A DNA stretch of 64,000 nucleotides from Fallopia convolvulus (GCA_964016875.1 OZ024724.1:14178501-14242500); one strand, 5' to 3'; positions 12,701 through 22,719 are shown, counted from the first letter of the stretch. Program-made: numbers and translations. Notes: a model not told the origin generated them from the letters alone.

Positions 12701-13571
12701 GGATTTTTTGGAAAATCAGGCTGGTACCTTGATTCAATTGGCATTTACATCAAACAACAGGTACTTATCTTATTTACCCCTTAATTTGCTTTGTAAATAA
12801 CTCCATTCCCTGTGATGAGAGCATAGGACTGGCCGAAAATGAATTCAATAACTAGTTAGTGGTGTCGTGTCACACTCAACTATGACCCAAATATTAAAAT
12901 ACCTTTCAGAAATAAGAAAAAAATTTAAAAAATATGATTTAGAATTTATATAATTTGATATATATATATATGCTATTTTTATATAAAAATGAGATTGTTT
13001 TTGAGATTTATATAACCATAATTATAGGAAAAAGATATAAAATTTACACTCAATCTAATTAATTAGAAGAATATAAATCTTATATTAGTTACAAAACACG
13101 AGTTTTCTTATCCTGAAACGAACTCTTATCCTGAAACGGATGCACCTTTCTTAGTTCGTAATGCACTTTTCGCATTTTTGAGTGCACTTTTTCGGCTTTG
13201 ACTTTTTATACTTTGCAATGCACTTTTCATATTTTTTGTAGTGCACTTTTTCGGATTGTATTTTTTATATTTTTTAATGCACTTTTGTATGAAAAGTGCA
13301 CTACGAACTAGGAAAAATACATTCTTTTCACGGTGTAGGATAAGAGTTTGTTTCATTTGAACTAAATTCTACAAAACACCACTATTAATATAATTAAAAG
13401 TCAAGTTTTTTATCTAATTTCTTCAAACAAGTCGTTAACTCCAATATGTTATTTTTATTCAATTGACTTGTGCTGTAATAGATGGGACCCTCCAAAGTCA
13501 CCACTAACCTCGATCGATGGTATGATCGATTTTTACGATTTTCTTCCTTTGCCTTGCAGGATACAATTTAA
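3715..13571 (+). CDS. jacalin-related lectin with four jacalin domains, multi-exon
   Basis: Proposed exons are 3715-3717 (ATG only), 3809-4015, 4113-4352, 4767-4976, 5101-5334, 7045-7257, 7330-7560, 12233-12442, 12527-12760 and 13560-13571 (Asp-Thr-Ile-stop). Every intron has GT..AG ends and every junction is phase 0, giving about 597 residues. The family binds mannose- or galactose-type glycans, usually in the cytosol or nucleus, and often serves in stress responses. No signal peptide or membrane segment is seen. The Met-only first exon is typical of this family in plants. Domains 2-4 keep Gly-Trp-Tyr-Leu-Asp, the family's GxxxD sugar-binding signature; domain 1 has Asn in place of Asp. Alternative reading: if the donor at 4353 is not used, translation ends at 4358 as a one-domain lectin, and domains 2-4 form separate genes. 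Transcript data would decide. Confidence 0.65.
3809..4352 (+). CDS. exon pair encoding jacalin domain 1
   Basis: Exons 3809-4015 and 4113-4352 encode about 149 residues. The first carries the Gly-rich start GAWGGPGG that forms part of the sugar site in mannose-specific lectins. The second carries VSGTYGDYEG, a typical jacalin beta-strand signature, and ends with GRAGSYLNSIG. The Asn in GSYLN replaces the Asp expected for GxxxD, so sugar binding by this domain may be weakened or altered. This domain is the most divergent of the four and is the only one with the GGxGG loop. The second exon could end at TGA 4356-4358 if the downstream donor is not spliced. Confidence 0.8.
4767..5334 (+). CDS. 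exon pair encoding jacalin domain 2
   Basis: Exons 4767-4976 and 5101-5334 (70 and 78 codons). The first exon starts directly after an in-frame TAG whose AG is the splice acceptor, so it has no start codon of its own and must be joined upstream. It encodes VGPWGDFGQSNF, YGPFGGTNP and similar jacalin core strands. The second encodes ISGTYGIFDGLTEITSLSF and GKSGWYLDSIGVYV with an intact GxxxD. The GGxGG loop of domain 1 is replaced by GDFGQ. Confidence 0.85.
5335..7044 (+). other. intron between jacalin domains 2 and 3
   Basis: An AT-rich 1.7-kb intron with gt at 5335 and ag at 7043-7044. About 5814-7044 matches 11720-12232, showing that the two stretches come from one duplication. A MITE at 6660-6928 is present here and absent from the paralogous stretch. 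No coding potential is seen. Confidence 0.6.
6660..6928. mobile_element. 269-bp palindromic MITE with 10-bp target duplication
   Basis: The ends GAGTTTGGTT and AACCAAACTC are inverted, and the arms continue as long imperfect inverted repeats (ctagttcgtagtgcac against gtgtactacgaactag). The direct repeat TTGTAATATA flanks it at 6650-6659 and 6929-6938. The paralogous intron near 12135 has a single TTGTAATATA with no insert, proving the insertion. The 9-10 bp duplication suggests the Mutator (MULE) superfamily. Confidence 0.85.
7045..7560 (+). CDS. exon pair encoding jacalin domain 3
   Basis: Exons 7045-7257 and 7330-7560 (71 and 77 codons), split by a 72-bp intron. The first begins ATGAATGCAAGAGCA, so it could also be an independent start, but an in-phase acceptor AG stands directly before it. 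It encodes VGPWGDSGRSTFSFDIDHGY. The second ends GKSGWYLDSIGVYVKQ with GxxxD intact. It is most like domain 4, in keeping with origin of domain 4 by duplication. Confidence 0.85.
7561..8917 (+). other. intron sequence, no gene
   Basis: AT-rich left part of the 4.7-kb intron between domains 3 and 4. From about 8780 it matches 4497-4640, the intron before domain 2, marking the left edge of the segmental duplication. Short frames in it show no recognisable protein. Confidence 0.6.
9018..9890. mobile_element. insert in the TRIM repeat, PIF/Harbinger-like fragment
   Basis: The insert splits the terminal repeat between ccgtaacctta and tatatactag, which are contiguous in the other TRIM repeats. Its left end, GAGCATGTGCAACC, resembles PIF/Harbinger inverted repeats. 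A matching right end was not found, so it is probably truncated. A purine-rich gaaagaggaaagg tract fills its right third. Confidence 0.5.
9416..9622 (+). pseudogene. short Asn/Pro-rich ORF, possible Harbinger ORF1 start
   Basis: The 68-residue frame begins MDNHPRNPNKSN and is rich in Asn, Pro, Gln and Phe, with FQIFGNQPRPFNPNYFQ. A TATA-like tataaatag lies about 75 bp upstream. Asn/Pro-rich leaders of this type occur at the start of the Myb/SANT ORF1 protein of plant PIF/Harbinger transposons, but the SANT domain itself is absent. It is therefore at most a truncated remnant. The assignment rests on composition and on the Harbinger-like end of the host insert. Confidence 0.35.
10019..10036 (-). 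other. primer binding site of the TRIM (initiator Met tRNA)
   Basis: The reverse complement begins AGTGGTATCAGAGCCGAT, directly inside the terminal repeat that starts at 10037. TGGTATCAGAGC is the standard plant primer site complementary to initiator tRNA-Met. Confidence 0.8.
10464..10603. mobile_element. Stowaway MITE, truncated duplicate copy
   Basis: Starts with tactccctccgtttcacc, the Stowaway end, and runs parallel to the complete copy at 11226-11463. It stops abruptly at the duplication breakpoint near 10603. Confidence 0.7.
10604..10957 (-). mobile_element. second TRIM copy, left repeat truncated
   Basis: Partial left repeat 10604-10711, internal segment 10712-10797 with the same reversed TGGTATCAGAGC primer site, and full right repeat 10798-10957. 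The right flank ATTAG is shared with the first copy because the whole block was duplicated; this is not an independent insertion. Confidence 0.8.
11226..11463. mobile_element. Stowaway MITE inserted at a splice acceptor
   Basis: Left end tactccctccatttcacaattctt and right end acaagtattgtgaaaccaa..gagta are inverted copies, flanked by the dinucleotide TA typical of Tc1/mariner. In the paralogous intron before domain 2 the site is aaaTAG followed by the exon. Here the element sits in that TA, one base before the acceptor G. Confidence 0.8.
11465..11714 (+). pseudogene. decayed jacalin half-domain (paralogue of domain 2, first exon)
   Basis: The sequence begins ATGTTTGCAAGAGGAAGCG and follows domain 2's first exon through GRWGDYGQST-like and NVDPGY-like codons. 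It is then broken by an insertion of about 60 bp between two copies of agagaaaata (about 11577 and 11632). The GGTGGAACAAAT segment has lost a base (ggtggaaaaat), shifting the frame. The matching second exon is missing. The inserted piece, gccatcaattgtcctcagcgta, resembles the start of the domain 1 second exon. This half-domain cannot be spliced in frame, so the gene model skips it. Confidence 0.8.
12233..12760 (+). CDS. exon pair encoding jacalin domain 4
   Basis: Exons 12233-12442 and 12527-12760 (70 and 78 codons) with an 84-bp intron. The first encodes VGPWGDSGRNTFSFDIDHGY and YGPFGGQNPE. The second encodes ISGTYGLFDGLTEITSLSF and GKSGWYLDSIGIYIKQQ with intact GxxxD. The upstream 500 bp match the intron before domain 3. 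The final donor gtacttat at 12761 joins to the acceptor at 13558-13559, adding Asp-Thr-Ile and a stop. Confidence 0.85.
13100..13369. mobile_element. second copy of the 270-bp palindromic MITE
   Basis: Same family as the element at 6660-6928: cttatcctgaaacg..gatgcac on the left and gtgcactacgaactag..gtaggataagagtttgtttcatttgaac on the right. The direct repeat TACAAAACAC flanks it at 13090-13099 and 13370-13379. It lies in the last intron of the lectin gene. Confidence 0.8.
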
Positions 13572-13659
13572 TGATCAATCGCGAATTCCTCAGCTTCCAA
13601 ATAATACCAGTTTAATTTGCAGAAAAAGTTGTTATTGTGTTGAAATTTTTGAATATTGA

Positions 13660-13665
13660 AATAAA
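13660..13665 (+). terminator. polyadenylation signal AATAAA after the lectin gene
   Basis: AATAAA occurs about 90 bp downstream of the proposed stop at 13569-13571, in AT-rich sequence followed by ttgtaatct and cattatgtactttg, as in plant 3' ends. Inferred from motif and position. Confidence 0.45.
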
Positions 13666-13854
13666 ACTATTTTTGCTCGAACAAAGCAAAAATTGTAATC
13701 TATCATTATGTACTTTGAACCTATGGTGTTGCATGTTCGCACTTCACAATGAATTCTCATGTAATAATTTATTGATATATAATCTTCATGAATGCTATGT
13801 TCTCGCATAGTAGGGTAATTTTTTTATTATTAGATAAGGATTAGGGCGCACTCC

Positions 13855-16800
13855 TTACGGAGGACGTCCTAGAACATCCTTTCGGATGAGAACATTAAGT
13901 TCTGAGTGAGTCTTAATAAACTCATCAGGGAGACTATGACCCAATTTTACAATTTTATCGGCCACAATGTTACATTCCCTCGACACATGCATAATTGAAA
14001 TATCATATGTACCATGAATGAACACGAGGATATCAGAGATTATAAGTTCAATCTCCCATGGACATTTATTTATTTCTTTAACCGCATTGATTACTTGGAG
14101 ATTGTCTTCCTCAAGTTCTACATTCCTCAATTTTCTGTTTTTCATTTCTCGTATGGCCTCCCTAAAGGCCAAAGCTTCAGCTTTTAGTGTTGACACTTTA
14201 CCAAATTTGCAAGTTTTTAGGTCAATCACTCGGCCAAGGTGATCCCTAATTACAATTCCTCCTGTTGCATGTTTATTAGAAAGTATAGATGCATCAAAAT
14301 TAATTTTAATGTGATCCTCTTTAGGCTTTTTCCAACTTCTACCATTTTTATTTTGGTGTTTCGTTTTGCCTACTTTGTCCTTTTTTATGTTTTCCTCATC
14401 TTCCGTCCATTGTTTTGCATTATTCCAGTTTGTGATTTGGGTTCGAATATATGCTGTCAAATCTAGAATACCATTGGATTGATCTTGTTGAAACGTTAGC
14501 TTATTGTGTTGATGCCAGACGCTCCACCATATAATTACCATTTCCATGAACTCTTGTTTCCCTAGTATTTGTTTAAGTTCACTTAGGATTAGTCTAGGGG
14601 TTTTGTTATCAGAACCAAATTCCCTAATCAACCCAGTTGTGTCGTGGTTTATTTTATTGGTTATGTGGATCATATATGGGCATTTTGTTAGAACATGATT
14701 TGTGTCTTCGTCAGTGCAGTTGCATAATATACATCCTCCTGGTGTCACGACCTGTTTGTCCCGTAGGTGTGCTTTTTGTAGGGAGGCCGTAATTGTCAAT
14801 CTTCCATAGGAAATTTTTAACTTTCGGATATGTATCCAATTTCCATATCTAGTTATTTAGGCTCGTCGCTTGGTTTTCCCTATTAATAATGAGCTCAATT
14901 GCCGATGCGATGGAGAACCACCCATTTTTGCTGGGTGCCCAATATAGTCGATCATGTATGTAATTATCCGGAATCGGTAGTGATTGTATTTGGTCAACTA
15001 TAGAGTCTGGTAGCTCCTACCTTAATTTGTCTGTCTTCCATGTTTTGTTGTTTGATATCCAGTCAACTACTTTTGAAGTTTCTTCAATATTTGTCGAATT
15101 CTTAGCATGGGTGAGTAGAGGGCCTTCAAGGATCCATCTATCTTTCCAAAACTTAACCGTCTTACCATCTCCGATTTGCCATATTAATCCCTTGTAAAAT
15201 TCTTCTCTAAGTTGTTTTAGTTTTTTCCATTGCCAATACGCGTTTTGTTTAGGCCTATATGTGAAGAGACTCTCATTTTTAAGATATTTCTGCGTCACAA
15301 TTCTTACCCAGATATTATTTGGCTCTGCTAGAATTTTCCTTAGCAATTTCATTTGTAATGCCTTGTTCATATGTTCCGTTTTCCTTATCCCTAATCCTCC
15401 CATGTCTTTTGGTTTGCATATTTTATCCCGCCCCACAAGTGGTTTGTATTATCTATCCTTGTTCCATAGAAATTTTTTATTAATTCTATCCATTTTCGTA
15501 TGTATTGAGTTTGGGAGCATAAAGCTTTGCATCACGTAATTAGGTTTCGTAGTGAGGTTTTCTCTAATCAAAGTCGTTCGCCCTTCTAAAGAAAGAGAGT
15601 TGGCTTTCCATTTGGTAAGTTGATTCTGAGTCTTTCCTATCGTGTCCCTAAAAGTATCTTTGTTCACTTTACCATTAATCATTAGGCATCCGAGGTATTT
15701 TTCAATATTTGTCATTGTTGGAATTCCTAGGGTTTGATGAACAATGTCTCTCTGCTGAGCGCTCATGTTTTTAGAGGTTTGGAATGCAGATTTGTTGTAA
15801 TTCACTTTTTGGCCCGAAATCCAACAAAATTCATCAATTATAGTTTTTACTTTGTTACACGATCCCTGTGATGCTTTAGCGAAAATAATAATGTCATCAT
15901 GAAAGATAAAAAGGGTATTTTAGCACCTCCACGAGAGATTGGGAAGCCAATCGAGTTATTGTCAGTTTCACTTGTTATTTGTAGCTTCCGTGCCAGGATT
16001 TCTGCTGCAATTACAAATAGGAAAGGTGATAAAGGGTCACCCTGTCTTAGTCCTCTTTCCGGCGTGAACGGCTCCGTAGGTCCATTATTGACCAAGATCG
16101 ACAGTGAAACTTTGCATATACATTCACGGATCCATCCTATAATTTTTTTTATCAAATCCAAATTTCTCTAAAATTGTTAGCAGGTAGTCCCAATCAACCC
16201 GATCATATGCTTTTTCCATATCAAGTTTGATAGCTACCCACCCATCTTTATTTTTGTTGTTTCTAAAGGAGTGAAGTATCTCATGGGCAATTAGCACATT
16301 GTCTTGGATTGCACGATTTGCTACAAAAGCTCCTTGCAACGAATGTGTAATTTTGATTATTACTTTCTTCAGTCTTTCCGTTATAATTTTGGAAATGACT
16401 TTATAAATAGTGGAGCATAGACTAATCGGTCTATAGTGGTTTGTCGAGCTTGGGTTTTCTATTTTCGGTATAAGGGTTATGAAAGTATGGTTGATTTGCC
16501 TTCAAATTTTACCTGAGTGGAAGAAACTTTTCACTGCCTTGATAACCATAGGACCCACAATATCCCAATATCTCTTATAAAACTTTGCTTTCATACCATC
16601 CGGTCTTGGAGATTTGTCAGACCCGAGGCTCGTTACCGTATTTCTAATTTCTTCATTTGTAACTGGTCCTGTTAACATAATGTTATCTTCATCAGTTATT
16701 TCTTTAGATATTAAGTTCATGTAATCCCTTACGTTGCTTAAATGTGTTGGTTCTTTTGTATATCTCTTTTTAAAATCTTTTCTAATTTCATCCCGTATTT

Positions 16801-19503
16801 CTATTCCAATAATTTGTGTTCCTTCAACAGTCCTAATTTCTTTCAGAATTTTCCGATTCCTCCTTCCACTAGAAACCTTATGGAAGTATCCTGTATTTGC
16901 GTCGGAAAGTTTAATGTGTTTTGTTTTTGCTCTTTGTCTCCAATATGTTTTGTGGTAGTTTAGGAGGCACTCTTTCTTTTTCAATAATCGACATTGTTTT
17001 TGTATAACACTTGGTTGTGGTGAGATTATTATATTTTTTTGGAGTTCAAGGAGATTAATCTCAATTTCTTTTAATGTTCAAATATGTTTCCAAGTGTGGT
17101 TTTGTTCCATCTTTTCGCATGTTGTTTTAGTAGTTGTGTCTTTTTTACCAACTGGAACATGTTCGAACCTTGGACTTGCACCCTCCAAGCCTGTTTTACT
17201 ACATTTCGAAAGTCTTTCCTATACATCCATATTTTTTCCATTTTGAAAGGTTGTGCTTTGATCATTTCTTCATTACATATTTCAACTGAGATTTTACAAT
17301 GGTCAGAACTGGTGAAAGCATGATTGCTTGTACATATATTTGGAAACCATTGAATAATCATGTTACTAACCAACACTCTATCTAGTTTTTCGTAGATGTT
17401 TTCGATCTCTGTCTTATTTTTCCTCCATGTGAAGGCGTTCCGGGAGAACGGAATATCTTCTAAAAGGGAATCATTTTTAAAATTTATTAATCTTTCAAAC
17501 CTATGTCGTTCCGGTTAAGAACCCCCTTTCTTTTCATTAGGCCCTTGAATTTCATTAAGATCACCAATTAAAATAATCGGGATCACTATATTTTGTAAGG
17601 TTCCAGTTAGTTCATTCCAAAAAGCATCCTTATCCCCCGAATTAGGCGGGGCGTAAACAAAGCAAATAGCAAGCGTATTTTTGGTTATAACATGATAATA
17701 TTTTAAAATAATGTACCTTTGTTGACGGGCGTTTTCTTGACAACAAATAAATTTATAAGTCAAGACCCCGTTGAGTATAGCGAAGTCAGGATCGTTCCAC
17801 GGGAAGCACATTTGTTTGTCTATCAACTACTAAAAATAAAACAAGCAAAACAACACAAAACACCTATGACCAACCTCGTTAACGACTTTGTCAGGGTCGT
17901 TAACGAGCCTGAAAAATATTACGAAAACACTCTAACGACCTAAACACAGATTCGGTACCGAGGCAAGTAACTCGATAACGAATATAACCAAAAGCAAACT
18001 CAAATAAGAATAAAAATCTAGGACAAGGGTCACCACAACATATCTATGCATAAAACTCACAAGAAGATAAAGATCATGCCTTTAAATAGATAAATTTATC
18101 AACTTTCGCTGACAAGCAAGAAAATCAATTAATTCTCATAAATCAATTCACTCAATCACTTGTTTTGGATCCAAAGCTCGAAACTTTCGTAATTGAACAA
18201 TATCAACCTTCAAGTCAACAACTTTCTCTTTCGATCAAATTGCAAACTCAAATTACCTCGACTATCATCTGGGCATAAGCACAACAAGCGATCTAAAAAT
18301 AGATAAAAGGCATTCAAAACATCAACTTACTCATCAAACATGCATAACTATGCCGGGTTTCAACCCCGACCCTAGATAGGAAAACTACTCACTACCCATA
18401 ACTATAAAACAAATAACTTCAACAAGAGAAACCATTGAAAACAAAACAAACTACTTCAAATTAACTAGAGAAATATCGTCTTACAAACCTCGGAAGAAAC
18501 TGAAAATACAGAAATATCGAATAGAAAACTCAACTAACGACCCAAGCTTCACTCTCGATCCACCTTGGCTTCGTTGCTCGTCACTCTCGACTCTCCAATC
18601 GGATCTCCTAGAAAAAATAAATATCGTCCCCCTTCTAGGCTAGAAAGAAGGGTATTTATACTACTAAAGCTATCTACTAAAAACCTAAAAGATAGAAACT
18701 TATTCTGAGAAGATAACAAGATGTAAGATAGAAGATATAACAACCTAAAAATCAATTAAAACCCTAAAACAACTTAAAACCTCTACCGACACGGAACCAT
18801 ATTCATGAGGAATTGGTCAAGAAGAACAAACAGGTGAAATAGTTGTTATTAATAACGACTTCTGCACAGGGTCGGAAGAAATACAAAATCCATCAGAAAA
18901 TTCTATCTTTAATGCCTCGTTAATGACCCTTCATAGGCTCGTTAACGAGCCTGGGATTTGGCTTCTTTGATTCTTCCCTTCCTTAAAGCTTGGACTTTCA
19001 ACTTCCTTATCTTCACATTCTTCCAACCTCCGCCATAGCACTCCAATCCAGCCAAAAAGCGCTCTTTCCTACTAAAAACCTACAAAAAGACAAAAAACGA
19101 AGTAGCTTCCATACTTCTCACAAAATATGCAAACTCATCCAAAAACACACAAAACTACTTCTAAAACCATTAAAGCTAAACCTAAACAAACTAAGAAACA
19201 TACTAAAAACTATACTAAAAACACGAATATCAACCTTGGTGTTTGGCCAAGTACTGTTAGTTCCTCATTGATGAGTTGATGCACTTTCCAAAAAAATTTT
19301 ATACCCCCGGCACGTCCGCTAGCAGGAGACCATAGGACATTATCAAATCCTGCACGTCTCCAAACCTGATCACTAGGTAGAGTATTCGTTTTTGTTTCAG
19401 CAATTGCAATAATTTGTATTTTTTGGATTTTGCAGAAAGAGTCTAGTTCCGGCCAAAACGATTTTCTCCCTATCCCCCTACTATTCCAAAATCCAATCTT
19501 CAT
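13855..19503 (-). pseudogene. LINE ORF2: endonuclease, reverse transcriptase, RNase H (broken)
   Basis: From 19503 downward the frame starts MKIGFWNSRGIGRKSFWPEL with IIAIAETKT, the apurinic-type endonuclease N-terminus. After the insert at 17828-19227 it resumes with FVYAPPNSGD and LIGDLNEI (endonuclease). Reverse transcriptase follows with SDKSPRPDGMKAKFYK, KLDMEKAYDRVDWDYL, GLRQGDPLSPFLF and FHDDIIIF, where the first residue of the usual FADD box is His. Then come a zinc-binding segment, CILCNCTDEDTNHVLTKCPY, and an RNase H domain at 13855-14400 with FDAS, KAEALAF and NIVADKIVK. At least six frameshifts or stops separate the pieces (near 17515, 17070, 16480, 16150, 15830, 15440 and 14800). 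It would nick DNA and copy RNA in the nucleus if intact; here it is dead. Confidence 0.9.
17828..19227 (-). mobile_element. 1.4-kb LTR-like insert inside the LINE endonuclease
   Basis: The 7-bp direct repeat TATCAAC flanks it at 17821-17827 and 19228-19234, and removing it joins the two endonuclease fragments in one reading frame. It has no coding potential. Its base composition, the reversed TATA-like tataaatac near 18655, and a layout like the LTRs at 35298 and 56361 suggest a solo LTR of a Ty3-type element on the - strand. Canonical TG..CA ends are not evident, so the class is uncertain. Confidence 0.5.
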
Positions 19504-22211
19504 GACAACCTATTTGGTATTGAAATATCCGAACCAAATGTTTCATCTTTGTCAGCGTTGGCACCTGTAATCTTATATAATTTATTGGTTCCATACATCT
19601 ATCCCTATTTTCTACATCACCACAAGCGGAGTTCCTTAGATCCATACAATTATCTTGTGCCATTAACCAAGCCATCCTATTCATATTCATCAGAACACGC
19701 ATTGCTATTAAAAAAAACCATCACATATTTCACTAGCCATTCTTATATCATAACAGTTAGCATAGTACATAACAGCCTCATAACTATTACAGGATTCATA
19801 ACAGAATAGCCATCACATATTTCACTAGCCATTCTTATATCATAACAATTAGCATAGTACATAATAGCCTCATAACTATTACAAGGATTCATAACAGAGC
19901 CACCTCTATGCTTGAATTGCAAATTCAAGACAAAGCAGAACACCTGGGGTTGTTTTCCCATCATTTCTACAACTATGCAGTTCTTTAGATGGCCACATAC
20001 GGTCGACATGTCAGTTTTCCTCTCTCCTTTTTCTTTCTTAGACCCCGAAGGTACTGCCTCATAAGGCTGATTTTCTTTTCCACCCTTTAAGGTCTCATGG
20101 ACCATGGTAGGAATTGGTTCAGAGATCAGAATTACAGCCATTCCCTGCACGATTTCATCATTTCTCTTGCACCACAATATAGTAGAAGAGATCCTGTCAT
20201 AGCACAAGTTCATAGCCATCCAATTTTCATCATCACAACCTTCTATATCATGCATGATCTTACAAGTAAAGTTATTATTCAGTATGTAAACCTTTAAGCA
20301 GTCAGGGGTCAGAATTTAGAGCTTTTTCTCTCATTTTCGTCAATTAAGTGGTACTCATTTGGATGAGCACAAGTTGTGTGATCCAAAATTTGAGTAGTAT
20401 TCACAGTTCCAGAAAGGATGGAGCCTTGTAAAATCAAGGAAGAAATATGATAAGATTTCCAGTTAAACTAACATATGAGAAGGTTCCAAGTTTTATTACT
20501 ACTAGTGTAGGAGTGGTTGTTCAAATTGCTAAGGCAGAGATTAGTCATCTCAGAAACATAAGCACATCTCAGAAACATAAGCACATCTCAGAGACCATAA
20601 GCACATCTCAGAAACATAACATATCAAAAGTCATTAAACAAAACCTTCAAAGAGTGCCAATAAATACTTATAGTCAAGTCCTCTTTCTTCTCAAATTTAT
20701 GACCTTTAAACAGAATTCCATTACACTGCAGCTCTAGCCAACCAGTACAGCTGTTCAAAGACTGCAAATCAGAAGAGAGAAAATACATGTAGTACTCCTG
20801 ATCAAACTTCATACCAGGATAGTACTTTAAGCAAACAAAATAGTAATCATCATTATTAAGTTTTTGCTATTTTTTTACCTAATAATCAGACTGAAAATGA
20901 TCATATTAGTTCTTGTAATTTTCCTGGTATGTGCGTAATCTGTATTGCTACCACAACCCAAACACCCTCTATTAATCAAAAGTTTCCAAGAGTATCTAAA
21001 CTTCAAAGGATCAGTAGCATATTCAATAAACCAAAGATACCGCAGACTGAAATGTTCATAACTTAACATCATTACATAGACAACAATAACATACTTAGCC
21101 AAAAAAATTTCCCTAAAGCAACAGACAAGAGGTGGTTGTCTCAATAGAGTGGCTTCTAAATAATCACCAAGATCATATGCTAATAAGGAGGTGTCTTTAG
21201 TCTGTAAAGTGTTCTCTTTGACCTATGACAGCCTCTTTAGGAAAGCTGCCACTTCAATTTTTCCTTTTGATTCACTTTTGTCTTTCTTAGCCCTTGAAGG
21301 GCCAGGTTCACAGGGCTTCTTAAGCCAATGCCCTTAAAGGTCTCAAAGACCATGGCAAGCTGAGTGATCAGCTGATCATGTGAAAACACATGCTCAAATT
21401 GTTCTTTAGAGAAATTTCCATAAGAATATAAAACCTTCTTGAGGGACTTTTTATTTTTCTCCATTAAGGTACTTTGTTTCTTTATTAAGGTGCCTAATCT
21501 TTTCTATTTCCATGGAAAATTTTAAGAGTGAATAGGAGAATAGTATAAAAGCAGTGTCAAGCGTCGTATGGGGAGATTGTCTTCCCAACAGTTCAATTTA
21601 TAGGCAATAAATCCCCAATCCGAGATTAAAACATGTAAATCAAGTTTGGCAAGAGTTTGAGAGGAGAGAAGCAACCTGACTAAATTGGATTCACAATGCC
21701 CATCATGGCTCATCCAGAAAAGGAAGCAATTTCCTTCCCAGAGATCTTCTGCTTGTCTCCTCACTCCGAAGAGCCGCGCTGTTTGAAACCTCCCTGATGC
21801 CCCAGACATTATCTCGAAGAACAGGAATGAAAAATACCACAACTTCACCAACCCTAATCTCCAAATTACTTTTGTGGTTAAGAGATAGAGCTCTTAAAGC
21901 CTCTTTCGATGCCTTTTCTTAGATGGGATGGAGTCGTTTCTAGCTTTGTTGAACTCGGAGGCGTCGGTATATGTCGGACCTTGTCCATCGCCGTCGTCAT
22001 TGCTTGGAACGGCATCACGATTCCGGGGTACCAAACCCTTAATTCCGCACCAGCTATGGATTTTCTCTTCATTGCTCTGAATTTGTGAGAGAAACAGAAA
22101 GAGTATAGCACCAATTTGGACTAAATTTTGAGATCTAGGGTTTCGATTGAGACATGATGGATACTGTTCATGTATTTGGGGACGAGAGGTTCGGGGGAGC
22201 GAAAGAGTCAT
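19504..22211 (-). pseudogene. LINE 5' region, decayed ORF1
   Basis: This stretch lies between the 5' target duplication and the ORF2 start, where plant L1 elements carry ORF1, an RNA-binding protein. Frames start with MTLSLPRTSRPQIHEQ near 22211 or MKRKSIAGAELRVWYPG near 22070. Further pieces lie at 21522-21851, 21237-21464, 20624-20812 and 19743-20255. I could not recognise a clear DUF4283 core or CCHC knuckle, so the ORF1 label is from position only. The length of 2.7 kb is more than usual, suggesting additional inserted sequence. Confidence 0.4.
19718..19900. repeat. two tandem copies of a 92-bp unit
   Basis: ccatcacatatttcactagcc starts at 19718 and again at 19810. The copies continue through catagtacataacagcctcat and aggattcataacaga with only a few differences. 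The duplication repeats part of the LINE ORF1 region. Confidence 0.85.
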
Positions 22212-22242
22212 TTCTTCAAAGACTTTCGCATAATAGGGTAAT

Positions 22243-22719
22243 GGAGCAACTGGAAATGTGCCTAATCATAAAATCTGTAAACGAATCCTTGCCTTTTATT
22301 CTGGTCACAAAAAATATTTTATTTTATGTTTTAAACTTATTAAGTGTTTATGGAATTTAGAATGATATAATCCATTATGAATATGAGACTATAAAATGTG
22401 TACTTATAGTACTAATATATGAACATATTCATGGAATGTTGATATGAGATGAGGCACATCCTCATGCTCATTGACTTTTATAAACAGTCTTTGAGATGAA
22501 TTTAGTTTCTTTATTAATTTTGGTACATTCTAACTAAATTCAGTTATTATTGTCACATAGCTGAATTTCAGTTTTTCTTGGGTCTATCGGGCGTACCCCT
22601 TTTCCTTGGGCAAAGGTATCCCCATCTTGACCCTCTAGATTTCGTTGTAGTGGAGCCACAATGAGTCAATGATTCATGGAATGTTGATGCATACCTCCGA
22701 GAGAAAAATTCATGGAACA
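22243..22719. other. intergenic sequence, no gene seen
   Basis: Sequence right of the LINE target duplication, contiguous with the lectin 3' flank before the LINE arrived. AT-rich, with no recognisable coding or repeat structure. Confidence 0.5.

Larger units (their letters stand above)
13820..22225 (-). mobile_element. full-length L1-type LINE with 17-bp target duplication
   Basis: TCGCATAGTAGGGTAAT at 13803-13819 and TCGCATAATAGGGTAAT at 22226-22242 form a target-site duplication with one mismatch. The left side continues as a T-run, which is the poly-A tail on the - strand. Between them lie a long 5' region, an endonuclease, a reverse transcriptase and an RNase H, in the order expected of a plant L1 element. 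Minus the 1.4-kb insert, it is about 7 kb. It sits about 150 bp beyond the lectin gene's likely 3' end. Confidence 0.85.
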
